Source of the DNA: Mesorhizobium sp.
Lineage (GTDB): Bacteria > Pseudomonadota > Alphaproteobacteria > Rhizobiales > Rhizobiaceae
NCBI GenBank assembly: GCA_004020315.1
Contig: SAQG01000026.1
Location: 26,246 to 90,245 of the forward strand
DNA length: 64,000 bases
Reading direction: 5' to 3'
In this document: piece by piece, positions 40,829 to 49,250 of the stretch
How the letters are laid out: each line of letters opens with the position of its first letter
Position numbering within the stretch: position 1 is the stretch's first letter
Made by a program: the position numbers and the translations under genes
The notes under the pieces: generated by a model
Told to the model about the DNA's origin: nothing
Seen by the model: the letters and a program-made list of their open reading frames with translations, nothing else
Databases searched by the model: none

Positions 40829-42987
40829 CGGTATCGGAGCGCCTTCTGCACTTCCTTGCCAAGCTGTCACGCCGCAGCGATCTGGTCATTGCCATCCTGA
40901 TGCTCGTTGCAGTGGTGATGATGCTCATTCCATTGCCGACCTTCCTCGTCGACATTCTCATCACCGCCAATATCGCCGTCAGCGTGCTCATCTTGCTGGC
41001 TTCGTTTTACGTTTCTCATCCGCTCCAGTTCTCGTCGCTGCCATCGGTCATTCTCATCGCTACCTTGTTCCGGCTGGCGATCACGATCACGACCACCCGA
41101 CTGATCCTGCTCCAGGCCGACGCAGGCGAGATCGTTTCCGCCTTCGGTACTTTCGTCGTCGGCGGCAGTATTGCGGTGGGCCTCGTCATCTTCCTGATCA
41201 TCACCGTTGCGCAGTTCATCGTGGTTGCGCGGGGTGCGGAACGCGTTGCTGAAGTTGCCGCCCGCTTTACGCTCGATGCGTTGCCGGGCAAGCAGATGAG
41301 TATCGATGCGGAGTTGCGCAACGGAGACATTGATCAGGCTGAGGCACGCCGTCTGCGCCAGCAGCTTGAGCGTGAGAGCCAGCTGTTCGGCGCGATGGAC
41401 GGCGCTATGAAATTCGTCAAAGGCGACGTCATCGCCGGCATTGTCATCATTCTGGTCAACCTGATTGGTGGCTTCGCGATTGGAACGCTGCAGCACGATA
41501 TGTCGCTAGGGGACGCCGCCGTGACCTACTCCCTGCTCACTGTGGGTGACGGGCTGGTCGCGCAGATACCGGCTCTGCTCGTCGCTGTGGCCGCCGGTAC
41601 GATGGTGACGCGCGTCGGCAGCACGGACGGCACGAGCGATCTTGGCAGGCAAATAACCAGCCAGTTGCTACGGGACTCCCGTGCGCTAGCACTCGCGGCG
41701 GTGATCATGGTCGGCCTTGCCATAGTGCCGGGCTTTCCGTCCATTGTGTTCCTGATCCTTGGTGCCTGCTTCGGCGCCGGCGCATATGCAATCAATCGCC
41801 GCACCCCCCGGGAATCCGAGCTCAAAGAGTTCGGCCAGAACGCCATGGCCGAACAACCGGGAAAACCGGCGTCGCTTTCAGCAACTCCCGTCGGAACACT
41901 GCCTTCTTCATCCCGCATCGTCGTGCGCTTGGGGACCGAACTCGGACGCTCGGTCCCGGAACCCGAATTTGCCACGCTCGCCGATGGTGTGCGCCGCGAA
42001 CTTTTCGGCGATCTCGGTGTCGACGTTCCGGCTATCGGCCTGCAGGTCGACGAGAAGCTTTCAGCGAGAAGCATGCGCATCGATCTGGAGGGTGCGCCCA
42101 TCCTGGATGCTGGAATCCCCGCCGACCGTGTTCTTGTCGAAGCAGACCCAACGCATCTCGATCTGCTCGATGTGACTTACGAAAAGGGTTCTCCGATTGC
42201 CGGTCAGCGCAAATTCATGTGGGTCGATGATCGCCACATTTCGGCGTTGAAGGAAGCCGGCTTCGTCTTCTCCACACCGGCGCAAACAGCGGCCAAATGG
42301 ACCGGAAATGCACTTCGGCTCTATGCCGGCCATTTCGTCGGGATCCAGGAGACGCGCAGGCTCCTGTCGGACATGGAGCCGGACTATGCGGATCTGGTCA
42401 GACAGGCGCAGGAGATCGTGCCGCTGCAGAAAATCGCGGAGGTGCTTCGGCGACTTGTCGGCGAAAACGTGCCGATCCGCAACCTGCGCCTGATCCTCGA
42501 AGCGCTGATCGAATGGGGTCAACGCGAACAGGACGTCGTCCTGCTTACGGAATACATCCGCACGTCCTTGAAACGCCAGATCAGCTTCCGCTTCGCTGGT
42601 CGTAACAACATCATCGCAGCCTATGTTCTGCAGCGCTCGGCCGAGGATATCCTGCGAAACGCAGTGCAAAGCACATCGACCGGTACGTTCCTGAACCTTT
42701 CGGATGACGATGCACAGGCATTGATCGCCGAAATCGAACGAGCCTTGTCGCAGAACTCCACCGATGTCTCCCCGGTCGTCCTCGCGGCGATGGATGTACG
42801 CCGCCACATGCGAAGCCTGCTCACGCACAACGCCATCGAACTTCCGGTTCTGTCCTTCCAGGAACTCGCACAAGAATTCAACGTCCAGCCACTGGCCACG
42901 ATAGCTGGCCGCTCGGGCATAGGACGCAATGTCTCTCAGTCGCTGCCATCGGCTGAGGCGAAAGCCGGACAAGAGGCAGCCTCATGA
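40825..42987 (+). CDS. sctV: T3SS major export gate SctV (RhcV)
   Basis: A 720-residue FlhA/YscV/InvA-family protein. The N-terminal half has about eight membrane helices with the FHIPEP signature LDALPGKQMSIDAELRNG and the export loop QLERESQLFGAMDGAMKFVKGD. The C-terminal half is the cytoplasmic nonameric ring that docks chaperones (VPLQKIAEVLRRLVGENVPI, ILEALIEWG). Full length. Translation is coupled to the preceding TPR gene by a four-base overlap. Confidence 0.96.
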   Translation: MTVSERLLHFLAKLSRRSDLVIAILMLVAVVMMLIPLPTFLVDILITANIAVSVLILLASFYVSHPLQFSSLPSVILIATLFRLAITITTTRLILLQADAGEIVSAFGTFVVGGSIAVGLVIFLIITVAQFIVVARGAERVAEVAARFTLDALPGKQMSIDAELRNGDIDQAEARRLRQQLERESQLFGAMDGAMKFVKGDVIAGIVIILVNLIGGFAIGTLQHDMSLGDAAVTYSLLTVGDGLVAQIPALLVAVAAGTMVTRVGSTDGTSDLGRQITSQLLRDSRALALAAVIMVGLAIVPGFPSIVFLILGACFGAGAYAINRRTPRESELKEFGQNAMAEQPGKPASLSATPVGTLPSSSRIVVRLGTELGRSVPEPEFATLADGVRRELFGDLGVDVPAIGLQVDEKLSARSMRIDLEGAPILDAGIPADRVLVEADPTHLDLLDVTYEKGSPIAGQRKFMWVDDRHISALKEAGFVFSTPAQTAAKWTGNALRLYAGHFVGIQETRRLLSDMEPDYADLVRQAQEIVPLQKIAEVLRRLVGENVPIRNLRLILEALIEWGQREQDVVLLTEYIRTSLKRQISFRFAGRNNIIAAYVLQRSAEDILRNAVQSTSTGTFLNLSDDDAQALIAEIERALSQNSTDVSPVVLAAMDVRRHMRSLLTHNAIELPVLSFQELAQEFNVQPLATIAGRSGIGRNVSQSLPSAEAKAGQEAAS

Positions 42988-43044
42988 TGCCAGCCGGGCG
43001 GATTGGGACAGTTGGGGACTCTACATGCTCAAGAGGGGAACGGC

Positions 43045-44400
43045 ATGACAATCCACGATACCGCAGCAGGCGTTCGATCCGCCACTTTCGCCGGGCGGAC
43101 GGCTATGTGCTGGCTCGCTATCGCGACGGCTGGCGTCCTGCTGGCGTTTTTGTTCATGCTTGCCGACGCGACGGCACAGAACATGACGGCATTGCCGAGC
43201 AAGCCAACGGTCGACCTGCCGGTCGGGCAAGGTCGCCTGCTGCGGTTCAATGAACCTGTCGAATCCGTCCTGATCGCGGACACCACGATCGCGGACCTTC
43301 AGGTCGTGTCGCCGGGAATGGTCTATGTCTTCGGCCTGAAGCCCGGTCTGACCAACCTCATTGCAATCACAGCCGATGAGCGGGTCGAGGCAACGGCCCA
43401 GTTCCGCGTCACCTCCGATGTGACGCCTGCCAATGAAGCGAAAGACGCAGTGCAGCCGAACTCGGCGACAAATCTCTCCATTTTCGGAACCCGCATTGTT
43501 GCGACGGGCGAGGCACGGGGCGTCGATGAGGCAACGGATGTCGACAACATCGCCCGCACGTTCTCGCCGCCGGAACAGCCGCCGCTGAACAACATGACAG
43601 TGCAGGGGTCGCAGCAGGTCAACATCCGGGTCCGTTTCGCCGAAGTTTCGCGCACTGAGCTGCAGTCGTACGGCGTCGATTGGTCTGTCGGGTACAGGAG
43701 CGGCGGCTTCGAATTCAACATGTTTCAGGACAATGGTGTGCCCTCCGGCACCGGGAATTTCGGTTTGAACATGGACCAGACGCATGGCATCAACTTCGAC
43801 ATTCTCATCGAAGCGCTGCAACGCAACGGTGTCGTCAAAATACTGGCCGAACCGAACCTGACAGCGATGACCGGTCAGACCGCGAGCTTTCTTGCCGGCG
43901 GCGAAATCCCGGTTCCGATTCCGCAAGGAACCGACGTCGTTACCGTTCAATACAAGTCTTTCGGCGTTTCCCTCGGGTTCACCCCTACGCTGATCGGCCG
44001 CGATCGCATTGCGCTCCATGTCCAGCCGGAAGTTAGTTCCTTGTCGGAAGCAGGCTCAGTGAGCGCCAATGGCTTCGCCATGCCGAGTTTCGTTGTGCGC
44101 AGGGCTGACACCACGGTCGAAGTGGCGAGCGGCCAGACCTTTGCGATCGCGGGCCTTTTCCAGCAGCGGACCTCGCGTAATCTGGAAAAGTTTCCGGTTC
44201 TGGGCGATGTGCCGGTCCTTGGCCCGCTTTTTCAGTCACAGCGTTTCCAGCGCGAAGAGACGGAACTGGTGATCCTGATCACGCCTTATCTGGTCGAGCC
44301 GGTGCGCGACAGCCTCGCCACGCCGCTCGACCGTCCGGCAGCCAAGCGGCACAGGAAGCGCGCCAAGGACGCATCGGCGATGGGCCTGATCATCAAGTAG
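43045..44400 (+). CDS. sctC: T3SS secretin SctC2, Tad/CpaC-like (RhcC2)
   Basis: Outer-membrane secretin pore, 451 residues. After a signal segment (about residues 20-44) comes a pilus-type N-terminal domain (VDLPVGQGRLLRFNEPVESV ... GLKPGLTNLIAI), as in CpaC/RcpA of Tad pili. Next is VNIRVRFAEVSRTELQSYG, and then the secretin beta domain (VKILAEPNLTAMTGQTASF, GGEIPVPIPQG, LGDVPVLGPLF, LVILITPYLVEPV). ATG 43045 has AGGGGA upstream and is preferred over TTG 43003. The RhcC1-type N0 part is encoded separately at 23617-24270. Confidence 0.9.
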   Translation: MTIHDTAAGVRSATFAGRTAMCWLAIATAGVLLAFLFMLADATAQNMTALPSKPTVDLPVGQGRLLRFNEPVESVLIADTTIADLQVVSPGMVYVFGLKPGLTNLIAITADERVEATAQFRVTSDVTPANEAKDAVQPNSATNLSIFGTRIVATGEARGVDEATDVDNIARTFSPPEQPPLNNMTVQGSQQVNIRVRFAEVSRTELQSYGVDWSVGYRSGGFEFNMFQDNGVPSGTGNFGLNMDQTHGINFDILIEALQRNGVVKILAEPNLTAMTGQTASFLAGGEIPVPIPQGTDVVTVQYKSFGVSLGFTPTLIGRDRIALHVQPEVSSLSEAGSVSANGFAMPSFVVRRADTTVEVASGQTFAIAGLFQQRTSRNLEKFPVLGDVPVLGPLFQSQRFQREETELVILITPYLVEPVRDSLATPLDRPAAKRHRKRAKDASAMGLIIK

Positions 44401-44413
44401 CGGGGAACCGAAC

Positions 44414-44863
44414 ATGACGTTTCGCATCGCTTTGTGCTGTGTTCTTCCGGTGCTGCTTCTGGCCGGCTGCGTGAACAGCCCGCAACAGCCGCAGGAGTAT
44501 TCTCCCGGCTACAGCTATGTTCCGACCGACACCGGCGGCTCCGAGAAGGGCGTCGGCGGCTCCGTCCTTGCTCCCAATGCATGTCTGAACGAACCGGCCG
44601 ATGACGACACCTCTGCCGCCGCGACCAATCTAACGATCGTCTCCGGCGTCGGGTCGCACCTGCCGTCCGGCTGCGCTAACGCCTACAACCTTCAACGCAT
44701 GGCCGAAAGCCAGCGTGACCTCGTCGAAGGCCGGCGCATGGGGCCGGCGGCGGCCGCGCCGACTGCAAATGCCGCCCGGCGCTACCTCAATGGTGAAGAG
44801 GCTCCCATGGGTGGAGCCAATAGCGGGCCGCTGACGCCGCAGACAACGCTGCCGGTCGAGTGA
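44414..44863 (+). CDS. CpaD-like outer-membrane lipoprotein
   Basis: A 149-residue lipoprotein with lipobox LLAGC at residues 17-21. The C-terminal motif PSGCANAYNLQRMAESQRDLVEGR matches the end of CpaD pilus-biogenesis lipoproteins, where a Gly-Cys and an Asn-Leu-x-x-Met precede DLV.GR. It is shorter than usual CpaD (about 220). It follows the CpaC-like secretin by 13 bases, so secretin and lipoprotein look like a pair carried over from a Tad system, probably acting as pilotin or stabiliser. Confidence 0.75.
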   Translation: MTFRIALCCVLPVLLLAGCVNSPQQPQEYSPGYSYVPTDTGGSEKGVGGSVLAPNACLNEPADDDTSAAATNLTIVSGVGSHLPSGCANAYNLQRMAESQRDLVEGRRMGPAAAAPTANAARRYLNGEEAPMGGANSGPLTPQTTLPVE

Positions 44864-44957
44864 GCCGATGCGGCCTTGCCCGCGTAGCACTACTTTGTCC
44901 GGTTGTTTGCGCGTCGGGCTCGACCCAAATCGGTTTTGCGCTTTCCGGTCCGATGCG

Positions 44958-45761
44958 CTAGCCGAGGATCGAGCCGAGCGCTTTCGCCCTAGCCTGTGTG
45001 CTGCCCTTCGACCGAATCGTTCTGGCACGAGCAAGCAAGGTATCCACCTCCTTGGTCGCCAGGCCAATCGGCGGCGAGGCCCTGACCTGATCGGCCTGGC
45101 CAAGAAGTCCGTAGACCACCACGACGTTGCGCTTGTGATGCAATTGCGCATTGGGTGCGGAGGAGATCTTCTGGACCAGCGGCAGTGCTGTGGTGGAATT
45201 GCCTTCGAGCGCTGCGGCCAGCGCCATGTTGCTCTCGACGTCGAGATCTCCCGGCGCGAGTTTCAACGCCTGAGAAAAAGTGGTCTGCGCCTCCCCTGTC
45301 CGACCCGCAAATGTCTGGGCCACGCCCAACCGATTGTAGGCGCTGCTAGTATTGACAAGCGGCGCTGCCTGCGCGAGCGCGCGCATGCCAGCATCGATAT
45401 CGCCCGTTTCTATCATCGCCGAGCCAAGCCCGAGCATTGCCCCCCCGTCATTGGGAGCTTTTGCGAGCGCGGCCTGATAGGCTCTGGCAGCCTCGGCGGG
45501 ATAGCCGGCTCGCATATAGGCCTCGCCCGCCTTGACGAAGGCGCTCGGCTTGGCATCCGGCATCGCTGCCGCGCGCTGGTAGAGCGCGATTGCGGTGTCA
45601 CTGTCTCCGCGCGCATCTATATCGTCCGCAAGCTTGATCAGACGTTCCGATTGCGACGACGGGCGCTGTGCCTTTGCCTGCTCGGTGTCGGTTTTGGTCG
45701 TCTGACAACCGGCCACCGCCAGCATGGCGACGACGGGCAAGAACACGACTTGCAGCCGCAT
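44958..45761 (-). CDS. TadD-like TPR lipoprotein
   Basis: A 267-residue lipoprotein with lipobox AVAGC (residues 16-20) and at least five TPR motifs (DSDTAIALYQRAAAMPDA, AGYPAEAARAYQAALAKAP, LGVAQTFAGRTGEAQTTFSQALKLAPGDLDV). The layout is that of TadD, the TPR lipoprotein of Tad pili. It is on the opposite strand between the CpaD-like gene and sctU. GGAGAGG precedes ATG 45761. With CpaC-like and CpaD-like proteins it completes a Tad-derived outer-membrane module. Confidence 0.8.
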   Translation of the reverse strand: MRLQVVFLPVVAMLAVAGCQTTKTDTEQAKAQRPSSQSERLIKLADDIDARGDSDTAIALYQRAAAMPDAKPSAFVKAGEAYMRAGYPAEAARAYQAALAKAPNDGGAMLGLGSAMIETGDIDAGMRALAQAAPLVNTSSAYNRLGVAQTFAGRTGEAQTTFSQALKLAPGDLDVESNMALAAALEGNSTTALPLVQKISSAPNAQLHHKRNVVVVYGLLGQADQVRASPPIGLATKEVDTLLARARTIRSKGSTQARAKALGSILG

Positions 45762-45845
45762 ATCCACCTCTCCGAATTCAAGCCCGCCGCACCTTACACA
45801 GGGCCCTGGCCGACTGGAACCACAACAGTGCGATAAGATTGCAAC

Positions 45846-46886
45846 ATGGCCGAAGAAGCTGAGGAAAAAAAACTACCGGCGTCCGACAAGAAGCTTCGTG
45901 ACGCTCGCCGGAAAGGCCAGGTCTCGCAAAGCCGCGACCTGGTCTCCGGCTTCACGCTTTTCGCAACGCTTGGCTATCTTTATGTTGCCTGGCCGATGCT
46001 CGTCGATCACTTTTCGGAACTCGTGCAGACCGTGACTGCCCCCGGCAATTCGTTCGGGGAAGTCAGCCTGCGTGCCATCCGCCATTCGTTCTCATTGCTG
46101 ATGCTTGCCACATTGCCGCTGGCCGGAATCGTTGTCGTTCTCACCGTGGCCTTCGGTATGCTGGGGACGTTCGGGCCGGTCTTCTCGTTTGAGCCGCTCA
46201 AGCCGCAATTCGATCACATAAACCCAGCGAAGGGCCTTCAGAAGATCCTGTCGCTGCGCAACGTTATCGAGTTTACCAAAGGCCTGGCCAAGGTGGTGTT
46301 GCTGGCCAGCCTCTTCGCATTCGTTTTGATCGCGTGGCTGCAGCCGCTCTTCGATGCTCCGGGATGCGCTCCGTCATGCCTAGAGCCAATCATCAAAGCG
46401 GTGCTGATACCACTTGGAATTGCCGCCGCCCTGGCCTTTGTCGTCATCGGCGTGATCGATGTGCCTATTCAGCGCTGGCTGTTCCTGCGCGACATGCGCA
46501 TGACGACAACTGAATACAAGCGCGAACACAAGGATCTCGAAGGCGACCCCTTGATTCGGCATGAACAGCAGCGACAGCGGCGTGAGGCCGTGACGCAACC
46601 TGCGAAGCTGGGCGTAAAAAACGCCGTCATCGTCTTCGTGTCGGGTGACCGCGCAGTGGCGTTGCGTTACGTCAGGGGTGAAACGCCGGTGCCGACGGTC
46701 GTCGGCAAGGGCCAGGGCCGAGCGGCCGACGAGATGATGGCTCAGGCACGCCAGGCAGGTATTCCCGTGATCGAGGATGCGGCCGTCGCCAGCCCACTCT
46801 TCGAAAATACGAACACCGGAGCTTACATCGGTCAGGAGATGTTCTCACCGGTCGTACGCCATCTTGTCCGGCTCGGGCTCACTTGA
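45846..46886 (+). CDS. sctU: T3SS export switch protein SctU without NPTH motif (RhcU)
   Basis: A 346-residue FlhB/YscU-family protein: cytoplasmic start KKLRDARRKGQVSQSRD, four membrane helices, and the linker EYKREHKDLEGDPLIRHEQQRQRRE. In the family an Asn-Pro-Thr-His autocleavage site precedes the motif xAVALRY. Here the aligned residues 265-268 are Val-Ser-Gly-Asp (VFVSGDRAVALRY), so the cleavable Asn-Pro bond is missing. The rest, including PVPTVVGKG and EMFSPVVRHL, is intact. The protein may be non-cleaving, with altered substrate switching. Confidence 0.92.
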   Translation: MAEEAEEKKLPASDKKLRDARRKGQVSQSRDLVSGFTLFATLGYLYVAWPMLVDHFSELVQTVTAPGNSFGEVSLRAIRHSFSLLMLATLPLAGIVVVLTVAFGMLGTFGPVFSFEPLKPQFDHINPAKGLQKILSLRNVIEFTKGLAKVVLLASLFAFVLIAWLQPLFDAPGCAPSCLEPIIKAVLIPLGIAAALAFVVIGVIDVPIQRWLFLRDMRMTTTEYKREHKDLEGDPLIRHEQQRQRREAVTQPAKLGVKNAVIVFVSGDRAVALRYVRGETPVPTVVGKGQGRAADEMMAQARQAGIPVIEDAAVASPLFENTNTGAYIGQEMFSPVVRHLVRLGLT

Positions 46887-46898
46887 GGCGTGCTCGAA

Positions 46899-46938
46899 CT
46901 GACCTTGCCGCAATGCCTGAGCAGCGCGGCAAGGTCAG
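46899..46938. terminator. 13-bp hairpin between convergent sctU and esterase genes
   Basis: CTGACCTTGCCGC (46899-46911) and GCGGCAAGGTCAG (46926-46938) are perfectly complementary with a 14-base loop. It starts 13 bases after the sctU stop and ends 13 bases before the esterase stop, which is well placed to end transcription from both sides, although T-runs are absent. Confidence 0.6.
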
Positions 46939-46951
46939 CAGCAACAGCGGA

Positions 46952-48301
46952 CTACTTAGCTGGACCCAACAGGACGTCGAGATCGACCGCGTCTGCCATT
47001 GCCTTGTATCCCGCGTCGTTGGGATGGAGGTTATCGCCGCAGTCATAATCGTCGCGCAGGTATCCCGGCTTGGCCGGGTCTTCCATCACCTTGTCGAAGT
47101 CGATCACGCCATCGAAGCCGCCGCCGGTGCGGATCCATTCGTTCACGGCGACGCGTATCTTTTCCTTCTCGGGTGTGTAGTAACCTTCGGTAGGAAGCCC
47201 TTTGAAGGTGTCGGCGAAGGGGGTCAACGTCGCGCCTATAATGCGTATGCCATGGGCATGCGCGCGGTCGATGAGCTGTTTGTATCCGGTGATGATGTCT
47301 TCGGCGGTCGGTTGCTTGTCGTCCGGCGTGACTGCATTTTCGCCGGGCCAGCCGATATCGTTGATGCCCATCATTAGGACGACGGTCGAGACTTTGGGAT
47401 GGCTCAGTATATCAGAATCGAAACGTGCCAGAGCATTGACACCCATGCCGTCGGTCAACACGCGATTGCCCGAAAAAGCTTCGTTGACCACCGCGACCTT
47501 GCGTGCGGTCTCTTGCAATCGCTTGGCGATATGGTCCGGCCAGCGGTTATTGGTGTCGGGGGTCGAGCAATTCCCATCCGTGATGGAATCCCCGAAAAAC
47601 ACGATCGCCTGCGATTCCGGCGCGGCATCAACCCATATATCGCTCAGGAAAAGGCGTGATTTGAGTGTGCTGTCGGCCTTGAACGACGCTTCGTTTGTGA
47701 AATTTCCTGGGCCGGAGATGTAGGCGGTTTGCACGCCATCCCAATGCACCGACGAGAGCGCCGTCTTCTTCGGCAGGAAGATGCTGACCGAGATTTCGGA
47801 AAGCGCTTCTGCCGGGAGGGCGACGGGGTCGCTGAGGATCGGGGCTCCCGGCGGAATAACCACAGAGTTCTTGCCGCCCCAGGTCAGAGGCTTCAGGGTC
47901 GCCTTATCGACGTTGCCGTCCTTGCCTGCCATTCCTATGCTGCCAGCACCGATAGTCAGCGGCTTGGCGCCGAAAGCATTCGATAGGACAACCCGCACGC
48001 TATTGCCGCCAACGCTGATGCGGGCAACTTGGCGGACGGTCTGATTCTCCAATACCTCCGGCACTCCGAAAGGCGCAGGAAGATCGTCCGACCAGCGCGG
48101 AGCAGGTGTGGCAGCCCAAGTGGTGATCCAGGCTCCCTTTTCGGCGCCTTGTGCCTCGAAACCAGCGATCGCGGAACCGGCCGCCACGGCTGCACATATC
48201 AGGATTGTCTGACGCAGACGCCGTTTCCTCCCTGCTGCGGGAGAAAGCGCCGATGAAACCTTACCTGCAAAACTAAAACACTGATTGAGCTGCACTTTCA
48301 T
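46952..48301 (-). CDS. exported SGNH/GDSL hydrolase
   Basis: A 449-residue secreted esterase/lipase-type hydrolase. After an internal signal-like segment (QTILICAAVAAGSAIAG, about residues 31-47) comes an accessory beta domain, then the SGNH blocks: FFGDSITDG (nucleophile Ser), the Gly in FSGNRVL, MGINDIG (oxyanion Asn) and the catalytic Asp-His in DNLHPND. This domain layout occurs in GDSL esterases acting on plant or microbial polysaccharide esters; the substrate is unknown. A GAGGAGGAG directly precedes ATG 48301. Confidence 0.9.
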   Translation of the reverse strand: MKVQLNQCFSFAGKVSSALSPAAGRKRRLRQTILICAAVAAGSAIAGFEAQGAEKGAWITTWAATPAPRWSDDLPAPFGVPEVLENQTVRQVARISVGGNSVRVVLSNAFGAKPLTIGAGSIGMAGKDGNVDKATLKPLTWGGKNSVVIPPGAPILSDPVALPAEALSEISVSIFLPKKTALSSVHWDGVQTAYISGPGNFTNEASFKADSTLKSRLFLSDIWVDAAPESQAIVFFGDSITDGNCSTPDTNNRWPDHIAKRLQETARKVAVVNEAFSGNRVLTDGMGVNALARFDSDILSHPKVSTVVLMMGINDIGWPGENAVTPDDKQPTAEDIITGYKQLIDRAHAHGIRIIGATLTPFADTFKGLPTEGYYTPEKEKIRVAVNEWIRTGGGFDGVIDFDKVMEDPAKPGYLRDDYDCGDNLHPNDAGYKAMADAVDLDVLLGPAK

Positions 48302-48610
48302 CTCCTCCTCGAGACATGCTGGTAATGCCGCCGCCGGCCTAATTATGACGGGCTAAGCAGGAAATGAAATTGAACTTCCGTTGCGATCCTGGACCAACGC
48401 CAGGAGCAAGATGTCCGACTGTGGCATAGCCCGCCTGTTTCCGGCGAGCGGCGGACTGGGCCAGGCCGTTCGATGGTGACCGCGGTCCCGATCGGGGACT
48501 ATATCAAAGGTCATCGCTGGGTTCGAGTGAAGCCCCGACGCTTGCCTCGACCCCTTTTGCATATGATGACGAGATCGCGGCCAGAACCAGACTTGGCTTG
48601 CGGGAAGGCG
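48302..48610. other. 309-base gap with no recognised gene
   Basis: It presumably holds the promoter of the leftward GDSL esterase and the 3' end of the small leftward gene. I see no conserved ORF, hairpin or known operator. Confidence 0.4.
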
Positions 48611-48904
48611 TCAGCTTTGCCCCAAAAGTGCACGCGCTAACTCTTGCCATTCCTCATCAAGCGTCAAGGTCGACGGCGCGGCGTCGCAGCGACGATACCA
48701 ATATTCCGCGTTCGACTGATCGCCTTCCTTGCGATGGAGGTAGGCGTGCACGCGCATACCCGCCGTATCGTCGCGCATCTGGGCGCGCTCGTGCGCATTA
48801 TCCCAATCGCCCTTTGCATCCCACCACAGCGCCTGCAGCGAAGGGCTCAAGCCGGCGGGCGGCTGTGATTGCGCAATCGAATCTCTGAAGGCTTGCAGAT
48901 CCAT
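48611..48904 (-). CDS. small conserved-looking protein of unknown function
   Basis: A 97-residue soluble protein, rich in Trp and Asp, with the stretch ALWWDAKGDWDNAHERAQ and YLHRKEGDQSNAEYWYRR. Short tetratricopeptide-like character is visible, with two helix pairs. The ATG has GGGGGAA upstream. It stands alone. I recall similar small proteins in rhizobia but no function. Confidence 0.7.
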   Translation of the reverse strand: MDLQAFRDSIAQSQPPAGLSPSLQALWWDAKGDWDNAHERAQMRDDTAGMRVHAYLHRKEGDQSNAEYWYRRCDAAPSTLTLDEEWQELARALLGQS

Positions 48905-49250
48905 TTTTCCCCCGACGTGAGATACATGGGCGACGCCGATGATAGCGTAGTCCTGGATTCTCCAACAGCAAAGTCACACGGCGACAGCAAAAAGGCGATG
49001 CTGTTTGTGTGCGTGCCATTGTCCAATCTCTGGCGGTCCAAAAGCGCCGACTATTACGGATCGCTCGCGGCAGCTGATGGCCGGCCTGCGAGCCAGGACC
49101 CGAGCCCGTCGGAACAGACCACGACGCTCTCATTCAAGACTCCCACGCTCAATTGATCGTTATCTCTGTGCCGACATGGTGATGAGGCATGTCACAACCC
49201 GCTCGTATTGATGGCCATAATTCTCGTCGAAAATTAAAGAGAGGACTTCC
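48905..49250. other. 346-base gap with no recognised gene
   Basis: A divergent gap between the small unknown gene and the alpha/beta hydrolase. Short frames here have no family-like sequence. The AT-rich end (GTCGAAAATTAAAGAGAGG) holds the likely ribosome site of the hydrolase gene. Confidence 0.4.
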
